Notes: generated by a model from the letters alone, not told the origin. A stretch of 64,000 nt of DNA from DASQFQ01 sp963805525 (GCA_963805525.1 CAWDUT010000006.1:186001-250000); one strand, 5' to 3'; positions 25,079-33,760 are shown, counted from the first letter of the stretch. Numbers and translations are program-made.

Positions 25079-26644
25079 TTGTCATTCCCGTCCGCCGGGC
25101 GCCGTGTGCGCTCGCTCGTCGTAACCGCGCTCCTCAGCGCACTCGCTCTGGCCGCCGCGCCGGCCGCGCGTGCCGCCGCGGGTGACACGGGCCGGGTGCA
25201 CCTGATGCAGAGCGCAGAGTCGGAGTTCGACGTCTTCACGCGCAACCCGGGCGCCGATCAGAAGCAGTGGATGCGCGACCACTACGCCCGCATGAAGACG
25301 TGGGCGCCGTACTTCGACTCGCGCCTGGACTGGTACCCGAACGCGTGGGCCTACCGCGACGCCTACGCGATCTACAAGAGCGACAGCCGCGTGAGCGCGC
25401 ACCCGGACTGGATCCTCAAGGACGCCTCCGGCAACCGGCTCTTCATCCCGTGGGGCTGCGGCGGCGGCACCTGCCCGCAGTACGCGGCCGACATCGGCAA
25501 CCCGGCCTTCCGCGCCGCCTGGATCGCCGACGCCCGCTCCACGCTCGCCCAGGGCTACAAGGGCATCTACGTCGACGACGTGAACATGCAGTGGCGCGTC
25601 GGCGACGGCTCCGGCCGCAGCACCAGGGCGATCGATCCGCGCACCGGCCAGGCGATGACCGACGCGGCCTGGCAGCGCTACATGGCCGACTTCATGGAGC
25701 AGATCCGCGCGGCCTTCCCGGGCAAGGAGATCGTCCACAACGCGATCTGGTACTCGGGCGACACGCCCGACATCCGGCGCCAGCTACGCGCCGCCGACGT
25801 GGTCGGCCTCGAGCGCGGGTTCAACGACTCCGGGCTCACCAACGGCACCGGCCGCTGGTCGTTCCGGGCGTTCGCCGACCTGATCGACCGCACGCACGCC
25901 GACGGCCACGAGGTGCTGCTCGACACCAACGTCGACACGTCCGCCGAGCGCATGTACGGGCTCGCCACCTACCTGCTCGTCAGCAACGGCAAGGACCTGC
26001 TCGGCAACGGCGCGGCGACCCGCCCCGACGGCTACTGGAAGGGCTACGACGTCCAGCTCGGCGACGCGCTCGGCAAGCGCTACCTCCAGGACGGCGTGTG
26101 GCGCCGCGACTTCGAGCGCGGCAGCGTGCTCGTCAACGAGCCGGGCGAGCCTCGCCGCACCGTCAACTTCAGTACCAGCCTCCGCGACCTGAGCGGGGCC
26201 AAACTCGCCTCCGTGACCCTCGGACCAGCCGCGGGAGCCGTATTGCTCCGTGATGGCCTGGACCCTACGCCCGCGGCAGGAAGCCCTCCTGCCGCCGCAC
26301 CGCCCGCGCCCGGCGTCGTACGCGAGCCAGTGCCGACCGCGGCCGGCACACGGCCCGCAAGCGTGCCGCAGCCCGCAAGGGTCACGCTGCGGGTTCGCGC
26401 TCGGCGCGCCGGGCACGGGTTCGTGCGCGTGTCCGGCACCGTGCGCGGCGCCCGGTCCGGTCGTGTGCTCGTCACCGCAAGGTCAGCAAGGCGCAGCACG
26501 CGCGCCGTGCTCAGGCTCAGAAGCGGCGGGAAGTTCGCCAAGCGGCTGCGCATGAGCGGCGGGCGATGGCGGCTGCGCGCTGAGTACCGCGCCACCCCGC
26601 GCGGACCGGCGCTCGCGACCGCCGCACGCGCCGTCAAGTTCTAG
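25079..26644 (+). CDS. exported GHL15-like putative glycoside hydrolase under c-di-GMP riboswitch control
   Basis: The TTG at 25079 is chosen because AAGGAG lies 8 bases upstream; the ATG at 25043 is inside the riboswitch. The 521-residue protein has a signal peptide (about residues 1-34, RSLVVTALLSALALAAAPAA), then a TIM-barrel-like region of the GHL15 type. That region contains HPDWILKDASGNRLFIPWG, GYKGIYVDDVNMQW with paired Asp residues at the expected catalytic strand, and DVVGLERGFNDSG. A Pro/Ala-rich linker (about residues 395-435) leads to a basic beta-sandwich-like C-terminus. It probably trims or releases the polysaccharide outside the cell when c-di-GMP changes. Catalysis is predicted, not proven. 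It overlaps the convergent phosphatase gene by 4 bases (CTAG). Confidence 0.82.
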   Translation: MSFPSAGRRVRSLVVTALLSALALAAAPAARAAAGDTGRVHLMQSAESEFDVFTRNPGADQKQWMRDHYARMKTWAPYFDSRLDWYPNAWAYRDAYAIYKSDSRVSAHPDWILKDASGNRLFIPWGCGGGTCPQYAADIGNPAFRAAWIADARSTLAQGYKGIYVDDVNMQWRVGDGSGRSTRAIDPRTGQAMTDAAWQRYMADFMEQIRAAFPGKEIVHNAIWYSGDTPDIRRQLRAADVVGLERGFNDSGLTNGTGRWSFRAFADLIDRTHADGHEVLLDTNVDTSAERMYGLATYLLVSNGKDLLGNGAATRPDGYWKGYDVQLGDALGKRYLQDGVWRRDFERGSVLVNEPGEPRRTVNFSTSLRDLSGAKLASVTLGPAAGAVLLRDGLDPTPAAGSPPAAAPPAPGVVREPVPTAAGTRPASVPQPARVTLRVRARRAGHGFVRVSGTVRGARSGRVLVTARSARRSTRAVLRLRSGGKFAKRLRMSGGRWRLRAEYRATPRGPALATAARAVKF

Positions 26645-27372
26645 GGCCGCTCTGGAATCGGCTCGCCGGCGAGGATCGCGGCGGGCACGTCCTGCGCCAG
26701 CCACGACTCGAGTCGTGCCATCGCCGGCAGCTGGCGCGCGGCCGACTGCAGGCCCTCGCGCAGGCCGGGCGGCCGCCGCTCCGCGTCGTGAGCGTCCGAG
26801 TCGACCGAATGCGCCAGCCCGTCGCGCATCAGCTCGAGCGCGAACCAGCGAGACGCCTGGCCGAAGTGCCCGGCCAGCGAGCCGGCGGTGACCGAGCACA
26901 GCGCGCCGCGCTCGACGAGCTCGCGCAGACGCTGCGGGCGGTCCATGAACGCCGGGCAGCGCTCGGGGTGGGCGAGCAGGACGCCGTAGCCGCGCTCCAT
27001 CAGCGCCGACACCGTGCGCTCGAGCTCCATGCCCGCGAACTCGTACGGGCTCTCGATCAGCAGGTACGGGCCGTCGCCGAGCCGGAACGCGCGCAGCGTC
27101 GGCTCGTCGAGGCGGGCGGCCTCGTCGACCGTCACCTCGGCGCCGGCCAGCAGCTCGAGCTCGAGGCCCGCGCGCTCGTACAGCGTGAGCATGCGCGCGA
27201 CACCCGCCTCGACGTCCTCGGGCTCGGTCGGCCAGCGGCGGCTGCGGTGCGGCGTCGCGACGACGGTGCGGGTGCCGGACCGGACGGCGCCGCGGGCGAG
27301 CGCCAGCGCGGCGTCCTCCCCGGCGGGCCCGTCGTCGAGCCCGGGCAGCGCGTGGAAGTGGAGATCGATCAG
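26641..27372 (-). CDS. CpsB/CapC-type tyrosine-protein phosphatase (PHP fold), CTG start
   Basis: The first ATG in frame (27192) would remove the catalytic N-terminus. Reading upstream, the frame is open to a CTG at 27372 that encodes IDLHFHALPGLDDG and later VVATPHRSRRW, exactly the metal-binding N-terminus of CpsB-type phosphatases at the position of their usual Met. The rest has LLAHPERCPAF and HSVDSDAHD, completing the PHP metal ligands. The 243-residue length is normal for the family. It would dephosphorylate the BY-kinase to control chain length. The CTG lies 4 bases after the stop of the priming transferase gene and 6 after a CATACT box, so either coupling or leaderless initiation could explain the rare start. 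Confidence 0.82.
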   Translation of the reverse strand: MIDLHFHALPGLDDGPAGEDAALALARGAVRSGTRTVVATPHRSRRWPTEPEDVEAGVARMLTLYERAGLELELLAGAEVTVDEAARLDEPTLRAFRLGDGPYLLIESPYEFAGMELERTVSALMERGYGVLLAHPERCPAFMDRPQRLRELVERGALCSVTAGSLAGHFGQASRWFALELMRDGLAHSVDSDAHDAERRPPGLREGLQSAARQLPAMARLESWLAQDVPAAILAGEPIPERP

Positions 27373-27376
27373 ACGG

Positions 27377-28816
27377 TCAGTATGCGCCGCGGCCCGACAA
27401 GACGGCAGGCAGCGTCGAGAGCAGGATCTCGACGTCGCGGGCGAGCGACCATCCGGCGACGTACTGGTAGTCGAACCGGATCATGTCGTGGAAGGGGATG
27501 TTGGAGCGGCCGGAGACCTGCCACGGGCCGGTGAGCCCAGGCCGCAGGTCGGCGCGCCGCGACTGCCACGCCTCGGTCAGCGCCGCGGCCTCGGCGAGCA
27601 CCAGCGGACGCGGCCCGACGAGGCTCATGTCGCCGATCAGCACGTTCAGCAGCTGCGGCGCCTCGTCGAGCGAGAAGCGGCGGATGACGCGGCCGACGCG
27701 GGTGATCCGGTCGTCCTCGCGCGACTTGACGATCGCGCCGTCGGCACGGACCTCGACGGTCGAGCCCACGTGCATCGAGCGGAACTTGAAGAGCTTGAAG
27801 ATCTCGCCGCGGCGCCCCGAGCGCCGCTGGGTGAAGAGCACCGGCCCGCGCGAGTCGAGCTTGATCGCGATCGAGATCAGGAGGAGCAGCGGGGCGAGGG
27901 CGATCAGCAGCACGCTCGCGCCGACGATGTCGAGCGTGCGCTTGCTGGCGCGCGAAGCGCCGGAGAAGGTCGGGGCGTCGATCGAGAGCAGTGGCATACC
28001 GCCGATCTCGTCCACCGTCCGGGCGCCCTCGAGGAACTCGAACAGGCGCGGGACGACGTCGACCGCCACGCCGGCGTCGCGGCACACGCGCAGCGCGTGC
28101 AGCAGCTCCTCGTGATGGGAGCGCGTGAAAGCGATCATCACGCGGTCGACCTGGTCGAGCGCGACGAGGTCGCTCAGCACCGGCAGGCCGCCCAGGTAGG
28201 GGAGATCGGCCGCGGCGGGAACTCCGTCGTGATGGTCGTCGATGTAGCCCGTGAGCACGAGCCCGAGCTCGGGATGGTCCTGGATGCGCTCCGCCAGCCG
28301 GCTGGCGACCACGCCGGAGCCGACGATCAGCGTGCGCTGGCGCAGCTTCGGGGTGCGGTGGGCGACCATGCGGGCGCCGGAGCGCGTGATGCCGGCCACC
28401 GCGGCGCATGCGAGCGCGCCGAAGAACGCGCCGGCGGCCGGGCGTTCGACGCTCATGGCCACGAGCAGCCCGAACAGCGGCCATGAGACCGCGAGGCAGG
28501 TCAGCACGAGCTTGGGCGCCTCGCTGACGCCGCTCGACCACGCCCGCAGGTCCTCGCGGGCGTAGAGCCCGCACAGGAAGGCGGCGACCGGCCAGGCGAC
28601 GGCGAGCACGGCGACCAGCAGCAGCGTCTCGCTCGCGCCGGCACGGGCGACCGCGCCGACGAGCGCGCCGCTGATGATCCCGGTGATCGCGTCGGCGATG
28701 AAGAGGAGGCGGCGGAGGTGCTGGAATCGCCGGCGCGACGCATCGGAGCCGCTGGCAAGCAGTTGCAGCTCAAGCGGCTCTGCATGTACTGCCATCAGCC
28801 CACCAACCCCCGGCAT
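27377..28816 (-). CDS. polyprenyl-phosphate sugar-1-phosphate transferase (priming glycosyltransferase)
   Basis: The 479-residue protein has four or five N-terminal membrane helices (about residues 36-145), a CoA-binding-like Rossmann domain starting TLIVGSGVVASRLAERI, and a C-terminal bacterial sugar transferase domain. That domain has KRTLDIVGASVLL membrane hairpin, GPVLFTQRRSGRRGEIFKLF, KFRSMHV, RFSLDEAPQLLNVL and GDMSLVGPRP. It would start each repeat unit by moving a sugar-1-phosphate from an NDP-sugar to undecaprenyl phosphate. It is followed 4 bases later by the phosphatase gene. An ATG at 28795 is an alternative start. Confidence 0.92.
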   Translation of the reverse strand: MPGVGGLMAVHAEPLELQLLASGSDASRRRFQHLRRLLFIADAITGIISGALVGAVARAGASETLLLVAVLAVAWPVAAFLCGLYAREDLRAWSSGVSEAPKLVLTCLAVSWPLFGLLVAMSVERPAAGAFFGALACAAVAGITRSGARMVAHRTPKLRQRTLIVGSGVVASRLAERIQDHPELGLVLTGYIDDHHDGVPAAADLPYLGGLPVLSDLVALDQVDRVMIAFTRSHHEELLHALRVCRDAGVAVDVVPRLFEFLEGARTVDEIGGMPLLSIDAPTFSGASRASKRTLDIVGASVLLIALAPLLLLISIAIKLDSRGPVLFTQRRSGRRGEIFKLFKFRSMHVGSTVEVRADGAIVKSREDDRITRVGRVIRRFSLDEAPQLLNVLIGDMSLVGPRPLVLAEAAALTEAWQSRRADLRPGLTGPWQVSGRSNIPFHDMIRFDYQYVAGWSLARDVEILLSTLPAVLSGRGAY

Positions 28817-29000
28817 GTCTTGCTACTCGACGGCATCCGTACCCCGATCCACGTCTGCCCTGAAATCTTCTGGATCAATCCATCGCGATGATTGCGCTCA
28901 TGCGCTCGCCCTTCCGTGGGATTCATCGGCATGGAACCGATCGCCCATGAGCCGCGTTCGTTCGCGGTGCGTCGTATGTAACCACGGGGCTGGGTGAAAG
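28817..29000. promoter_or_regulatory. 184-base divergent intergenic region
   Basis: This gap between the priming transferase (minus) and the first O-antigen-ligase-like gene (plus) is less GC-rich than the genes. It contains a short inverted repeat ATCGG/CCGAT (28925-28941 region), the direct motif GTTCGTTCG (28956-28964), repeated in inverse at 31732-31740, and an AT-richer stretch TATGTAA just before 28982. Promoters for both genes must lie here, but exact boxes are uncertain. Confidence 0.3.
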
Positions 29001-30980
29001 TTGGGTCGTAAATTCGTCGAGATCGTCGGCAGAAGCTGGCACGTCGTGGTGCCGGGAGCCGCCACTGCGGCGCTGGCCTTCCTGGCCGGAGGCTACTTCG
29101 CAGTCACGACAGGGCTTTCCGTGGCGTGTCTGTGTCTGCTCCTCGTCGCGCACGTCACGATAACGGAGCGACCCTTCGCAGGATGGAGCGCGCCGCTGGC
29201 TGTCATGGCCGGTTCGCTGGCGCTTTTCGTGGTATGGGCGATGCTCTCGGGCGAGTGGTCGGACTCCCCGGCGCGGGCGCTCGTCGAGTCCGATCGCGCC
29301 CTGTTGTACCTGCTCATGCTGGTCTTCATCGGGCTGCACGCGCGCGCCCCGGGGCGGCTCGCCGCGCTGCTGCGCTGGGTGGCGCTGGCGATCGCCGCGG
29401 CCAGCGCCGTCGCACTGCTGACGCGCCTGCTTCCGACCACGTTCCCGACCACAGCCGGCGTCAACAACGAGCGCCTGCAATTTCCTTTGACGTACTGGAA
29501 CGCGATGGGGATGTTCTGCGCGCTCGGCGTGATCCTCGCGACGCACTTCACGGCCTCCGAGCGCGAGCCGGCATGGGTGCGCGTGGCGTCGGCGATGGCG
29601 CTCCCCGTCGTCGCGGTGACGCTCTACTTCACGTTCTCGCGGGGCGGGATCGCGGTGGCGATCGTCGGCACGGTCGCCTACATGATCCTGGCGCATCCGC
29701 GGGGTCTGGTGGCGGCGCTGCCGGCCGCGGGGATCCCGCTGGCGGTCGCGCTCCACGAGGCCTACAGCAAGGATCTGCTCGCCGAATACAACTACGCCGG
29801 CGCCGACGCGCGGGCCCAGGGGCGCTCGCTGCTCGTCGTGGTGATCGCGTGCATGGTCGCCGCCGGCGTGCTGCGCTGGCTGGCGCTGCGGATCGACCGC
29901 CGGATGCTGCGCATGCGGATCGGCGCCCGCACGCGGACGATCGTGTTCAGCGGCGTGGGGATCGCGGCGCTGCTCGCGCTGTCGGTGGCGACGGCGGTGT
30001 TCGACCTCCCGGACAAGATCGCCGAGCAGCACCGGGCCTTCGAGCGCGGCAACACCCCGCCGGGCACCTCCGACCTCCGCACCCGGCTCACGGCGGTGGG
30101 CAACAACGGCCGGCTCGCGATCTGGCACGTCGCGCTCGAGGAGGCGAAGCAGGACGAGCTGCGCGGCGGCGGGGCCGGCACGTACCGGCTGGCGTGGGAG
30201 CGCGACCGCCCGGCGCCGCCGGCGCGCGTGGTCGACGGCCACTCCCTCTACTACGAGACGCGCGCCGAGCTCGGCTGGGTCGGGATCGGCCTGCTCCTGA
30301 TCGTCTTCGCGGTCCCGATCGTCGTGGCCGTCGGGCGGCTGTGGGGGCCCGGGCGCCACAGCCACGCGGCCTTCCTCGCGGCCGGCACGGCGCTGCTGCT
30401 GCACGCGATGGTGGACTGGGACTGGGAGATGCCGGCGCTCTTCGTGTGGTTCTTCGGCGCCGCCGGCGCGATCATCGCTTCGCCGGCGGAGGCCACCGAG
30501 ACCGCGCGCGGGCCGCGGCGGCTGACGCGCATCGTGGCCGGGCTGGCGATCCTGCTGATCGCGGTCACGCCGCTGACGGTGACGCTCTCGCAGTCGCGCT
30601 TGAACCGCGCGACCGACGCGCTGCGCGTGGGCAACTGCCGGGAGGCCACCAACGCCGCCCTGGACAGCATCGACGCGCTCAACGCGCAGGCGGGGGCGTT
30701 CGAGATCCTGGGCTGGTGCGACGCCCGCGCCGGCCAGCAGAAGCTGGCGGTGGCGGCGATGCGCAACGCGCAGCGGCGCGACCCGAACGACTGGCACTAC
30801 GCCTACGGTCTGGCGGTGACGAGGGCGCTGGCGGGGCAGGACCCGCGGCCGGCCGCGGCCCAGGCACGGCGGCTCAACCCGCTCGAGCCGTACACGATCT
30901 CGCTGGCCCGGCGGCTGCGCACCGACAGCCCGGCGCGCTGGCGAGCGGAGGCGGCGCGCTCGAAGATCCCGTTCGGTTAG
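29001..30980 (+). CDS. O-antigen-ligase-like membrane protein with C-terminal TPR-like domain (copy 1)
   Basis: A TTG at 29001 preceded by GGTGAAAG gives 659 residues. The first about 510 residues have 12 or so hydrophobic helices and the Wzy/WaaL signature: LQFPLTYWNAMGMFCALG, YFTFSRGGIAVAIVG, RGGGAGTYRLAWERDRP and VVDGHSLYYETRAELGW, whose His is typical of the ligase loop. DWDWEMPALFVWFF follows. The last about 110 residues form a soluble helical TPR-like tail with paired AALDSIDAL and FEILGWCDARA repeats and end in IPFG. It would ligate or polymerise glycan on the outer face. It is a clear paralogue of 31761-33737. Confidence 0.85.
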   Translation: MGRKFVEIVGRSWHVVVPGAATAALAFLAGGYFAVTTGLSVACLCLLLVAHVTITERPFAGWSAPLAVMAGSLALFVVWAMLSGEWSDSPARALVESDRALLYLLMLVFIGLHARAPGRLAALLRWVALAIAAASAVALLTRLLPTTFPTTAGVNNERLQFPLTYWNAMGMFCALGVILATHFTASEREPAWVRVASAMALPVVAVTLYFTFSRGGIAVAIVGTVAYMILAHPRGLVAALPAAGIPLAVALHEAYSKDLLAEYNYAGADARAQGRSLLVVVIACMVAAGVLRWLALRIDRRMLRMRIGARTRTIVFSGVGIAALLALSVATAVFDLPDKIAEQHRAFERGNTPPGTSDLRTRLTAVGNNGRLAIWHVALEEAKQDELRGGGAGTYRLAWERDRPAPPARVVDGHSLYYETRAELGWVGIGLLLIVFAVPIVVAVGRLWGPGRHSHAAFLAAGTALLLHAMVDWDWEMPALFVWFFGAAGAIIASPAEATETARGPRRLTRIVAGLAILLIAVTPLTVTLSQSRLNRATDALRVGNCREATNAALDSIDALNAQAGAFEILGWCDARAGQQKLAVAAMRNAQRRDPNDWHYAYGLAVTRALAGQDPRPAAAQARRLNPLEPYTISLARRLRTDSPARWRAEAARSKIPFG

Positions 30981-31129
30981 CGGTTAACGAATTGAGACGC
31001 CGGGACAGCTGCAACCCGACCACATGCGCCAACCCGAGCGCCGAGAAAGACCTCAGCAGCCGTCACCCACACCACCCACAGGAGACGCCAAACCAACGCC
31101 TGTTGACAAGACAAACGCCTTCAGAAAGA
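30981..31129. other. intergenic region with no gene recognised
   Basis: About 150 bases separate the first ligase-like gene from the terminator hairpin at 31130-31157. A short plus-strand frame beginning at 31024 has no ribosome site and no recognisable domain; I see no gene here. Confidence 0.5.
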
Positions 31130-31158
31130 CGAGAGGCGGGCCGGAGCCCGCCTCTCGT
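31121..31158 (-). terminator. strong hairpin terminator for the LPXTG protein gene
   Basis: CGAGAGGCGGGC (31130-31141), loop CGGA, and GCCCGCCTCTCG (31146-31157) form a perfect 12-bp stem. Read on the minus strand it is followed by a T-rich stretch (TCTTTCTG), so it fits an intrinsic terminator for the minus-strand gene ending at 31178. It may also stop transcripts arriving from the plus strand. Confidence 0.8.
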
Positions 31159-31177
31159 GAATCCGCTGCGGTGGTGC

Positions 31178-31717
31178 TTAGCGCTCGTCGCCGGTGCGGC
31201 GGCGCAGGACCAGGCCGGCGCTCAGCAGCGCGATGCCGCCGAGGAGGACCGGGATGGCCGCGAAGCCGGTGAACGGGAGCTGGCTGTTGTTGGCGCCCGC
31301 CTCGACCTGGCGCGCAGGCTGGGTGTTCGAGGACTCGTTCGGCGCGGTGCCGCCGCCGCCGTTCTCCTCGGGCGCGGTGCCGGAGCCCGTGTCCTGATCG
31401 CCGAGGACGCCGCCGCCCCCGGTCGGGGTCGCCGTCGTGTACTGGGCGATCGACGCGTTCTTGCCACTCAGGCCGGAGACCGCCAGGCCCGCGCCGGTGG
31501 TGCTCAGCAGCATGCCGAGCACGAGCATGGTCAAGATGACCAGGCGTGACTTCATCAGTGGGTTCCCCCTTGTCCGCCTCCGTGCGGGGTTGGCTACGCG
31601 CGCTCGGACCTGCTGCTTGACGGCATCGAGCTCGAGCGCGGTCGCCTCAGGGCGATGCGCGTGGAGCATGTCGATGACCGACTGCAGATCCGGCTGGAGG
31701 TCGTCGTTTTGGCTCAT
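31178..31717 (-). CDS. LPXTG-anchored surface protein with N-terminal cytoplasmic extension
   Basis: From the ATG at 31717 the protein has 179 residues. About 54 charged residues (QSVIDMLHAHRPEATALELD) precede a signal-like hydrophobic helix (SRLVILTMLVLGMLL). Then comes a short Gly/Thr/Asn-rich exported stalk, the sortase motif LPFTG, a second helix and a basic tail RRRTGDER. An internal ATG at 31555 has a strong ribosome site AGGGGG 9 bases upstream and would give a classical 125-residue secreted precursor. Both forms may be made. The N-terminal extension resembles the leading helices of some sigma-linked proteins of this phylum (inference). No sortase gene is in the window. Confidence 0.75.
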   Translation of the reverse strand: MSQNDDLQPDLQSVIDMLHAHRPEATALELDAVKQQVRARVANPARRRTRGNPLMKSRLVILTMLVLGMLLSTTGAGLAVSGLSGKNASIAQYTTATPTGGGGVLGDQDTGSGTAPEENGGGGTAPNESSNTQPARQVEAGANNSQLPFTGFAAIPVLLGGIALLSAGLVLRRRTGDER

Positions 31718-31760
31718 TCCACTCACTGATACGAACGAACCGGCCGATTCCTGATTACAG
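31718..31760. promoter_or_regulatory. divergent gap with CGAACGAAC motif
   Basis: This 43-base gap separates the LPXTG gene (minus) from the second ligase-like gene (plus). CGAACGAAC (31732-31740) is the reverse complement of the GTTCGTTCG found upstream of the paralogous gene at 28956-28964, so the two paralogues may share a regulator. Confidence 0.3.
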
Positions 31761-33737
31761 ATGTCGAGAATCGGATCCCCCAGGACCTGGAGCGCCGTCG
31801 CACGGCAGGCGCGGCTCGCGGCGCCGGCCGCCGCCACCGCGGCGCTGTGCTTCAGCGCGGGCGGCTTCTTCGCGGGCACCACCGCGGTCGCGGCGATCGC
31901 CGCGCTCGTCGCGCTGCTGCTGCGGATCACGGTCGCGCGGAGCCCGTGGCAGGGGTGGAGCGCCGGGATGTCGGTCGCCGCCGGCGCGCTCGCGCTGTTC
32001 GCGGTCTGGACGCTCGTGTCGGCGCACTGGTCCGGCGCGCCCGGCCGCGCGCTGCTCGAGTTCGACCGCACGCTGCTCTACGTGGCGGTGTTCGTCGTCT
32101 CCGGGCTGTTCGCCGCGCGTGCCGGGGACCTCGCCGTCGTGCTGCGCTGGACCGCCGCGGCGGCCTGCGGCGTCTGCCTCGTCGCGCTGGCGACCCGGCT
32201 CGCCCCCGGGACGTTCCCGACCGACCGCCCGCCCAGCCACACGCGGCTCGAGTTCCCGCTCACCTACTGGAACAGCCTCGGCGCGCTCGCCGCCATCGGC
32301 CTGGTACTCGCGCTTCACGTCACGTCGTCGATCCGCCAGCCGGCGGTCGCGCGCGTGCTCGCCGCCGCGGCCTTCCCGGCCGTCGCCGTCTGCCTCTACT
32401 TCACGTTCTCGCGCGGCGGCAGCATCGCGGCGGTGTTCGGCGTCGCGGTCTACCTCGTCCTCGGTTACTCGCGCGGGTTCGTGCCGGCGTTCATCGCGGT
32501 CGTCCCGACGACGGCGTTCGCGCTCCAGCGCGCCTTCGACGCCGATCTGCTCGCCGGCGCGCGCTTCGAGCAGCCCGTGGCCGCCGCGCAGCGCGGCGAC
32601 CTGCTGACGGTCGTCGTCGTCTGCGCGCTCGCGGCCGGGCTGCTGCGGGCGCTGCTGCTGGTCGCGGACCACCGGATGGCGCGCATCCGGCTCTCGCGCC
32701 GCGGGCGCCTGGGCGCCAAGCTCGTCGCGGCCTCGCTCGTCGCGCTGCTGGCGGCCGGCGCGGTGGCCGGCGGCGTGCCCGCGAAGGTCGAGCGCCAGCG
32801 CCAGGCGCTGACCGCCAAGACCCAGCCGGCCGGCGGGGACCTGCGCACGCACCTCACGACCTGGGACGACAACTCCCGCTACGAGCACTGGCGCGTCGCG
32901 CTCGACGAGTTCAAGGCCGACCCGCTGCACGGCTCGGGCGCGGGGACCTTCCAGCGGACCTGGGAGCGGGCGCGGAAGAGCCAGTTCAAGGTCGTCGACG
33001 CCCACTCGCTCTACTTCGAGGTCCTGTCCGAGCTGGGCTGGCCGGGGATGCTGTTCCTCGGCCTCGCGCTGGCGACGCCGCTCGCCTTCGCGCTCGTCCG
33101 CCTCCGCGGTCCGGAGCGGCACGCCTACGCGGCCTTCGTCGCGGCCGGCGGGGCGCTGCTGCTGCACGCGGGGATCGACTGGGACTGGGAGATGCCGGCG
33201 CTGTTCGTGTGGTTCTTCGGCGCGAGCGGGGTGGTGCTGGCGAGCCGGCGTGCCGCGTCCACGGCGTCGCCCCCGCGGCTGACGCGGGTCGTCGCCGGCC
33301 TGGCATGCCTCGGGCTGGCGGTGACGCCCGCGCTCCTGCTGCAGAGCCAGGACGCGCTCGACCGCAGCTTCCGCGCCTTCCAGCGGGGCGACTGCCCGAC
33401 GGCGATCGACGCCGCGCTCGACAGCATCGACGCGCTGCCGGCGCGCGCCGAGCCGTTCGAGATCCTCGGCTACTGCGACGCGCGCGCCCGCCGGAACGAT
33501 CTCGCCATGCGCGCCATGCGGTCGGCGCGGGCGCGCGATCCGCAGGGCTGGGAGTACGCCTACGGGCTGGCGGTCACCCAGGCGCTGGCCGGCGAGAACC
33601 CGACGGCGGCGGCCGCGGACGCGCACCGCCTCAACCCACTCGAACACAAGGCGCGGGACCTGCAGGACGCGCTGCGCGTCCGCGGCCGGGCGAAGCGGGC
33701 GCGGGCGGCGGGGCGCGCCCCGATCCCGTTCGACTGA
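31761..33737 (+). CDS. O-antigen-ligase-like membrane protein with C-terminal TPR-like domain (copy 2)
   Basis: The 658-residue paralogue of the protein at 29001 has the same order of features. About 12 helices carry LEFPLTYWNSLGALAAIG, YFTFSRGGSIAAVFG, HGSGAGTFQRTWERARK and VVDAHSLYFEVLSELGW, then DWDWEMPALFVWFFGASG. The C-terminal TPR-like tail has AALDSIDALPAR and FEILGYCDARA and ends in IPFD. The nearly identical ends (IPFG, IPFD) hint at a functional C-terminus. It probably ligates glycan to a surface acceptor. The next gene, an ECF sigma factor, starts 23 bases later. Confidence 0.85.
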   Translation: MSRIGSPRTWSAVARQARLAAPAAATAALCFSAGGFFAGTTAVAAIAALVALLLRITVARSPWQGWSAGMSVAAGALALFAVWTLVSAHWSGAPGRALLEFDRTLLYVAVFVVSGLFAARAGDLAVVLRWTAAAACGVCLVALATRLAPGTFPTDRPPSHTRLEFPLTYWNSLGALAAIGLVLALHVTSSIRQPAVARVLAAAAFPAVAVCLYFTFSRGGSIAAVFGVAVYLVLGYSRGFVPAFIAVVPTTAFALQRAFDADLLAGARFEQPVAAAQRGDLLTVVVVCALAAGLLRALLLVADHRMARIRLSRRGRLGAKLVAASLVALLAAGAVAGGVPAKVERQRQALTAKTQPAGGDLRTHLTTWDDNSRYEHWRVALDEFKADPLHGSGAGTFQRTWERARKSQFKVVDAHSLYFEVLSELGWPGMLFLGLALATPLAFALVRLRGPERHAYAAFVAAGGALLLHAGIDWDWEMPALFVWFFGASGVVLASRRAASTASPPRLTRVVAGLACLGLAVTPALLLQSQDALDRSFRAFQRGDCPTAIDAALDSIDALPARAEPFEILGYCDARARRNDLAMRAMRSARARDPQGWEYAYGLAVTQALAGENPTAAAADAHRLNPLEHKARDLQDALRVRGRAKRARAAGRAPIPFD

Positions 33738-33760
33738 CGCCTCGTCGAAGATGTGCGCGG

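Noticed and set aside
28923..30797. 624-codon minus-strand frame opposite the first ligase-like gene
   Set aside because: It has shadow composition (His/Arg/Asp runs) and no motif; the plus-strand protein has clear membrane helices and family signatures.
31024..31272. 82-codon plus-strand frame near the LPXTG gene
   Set aside because: It has no ribosome site, crosses the terminator hairpin and opposes a real gene.
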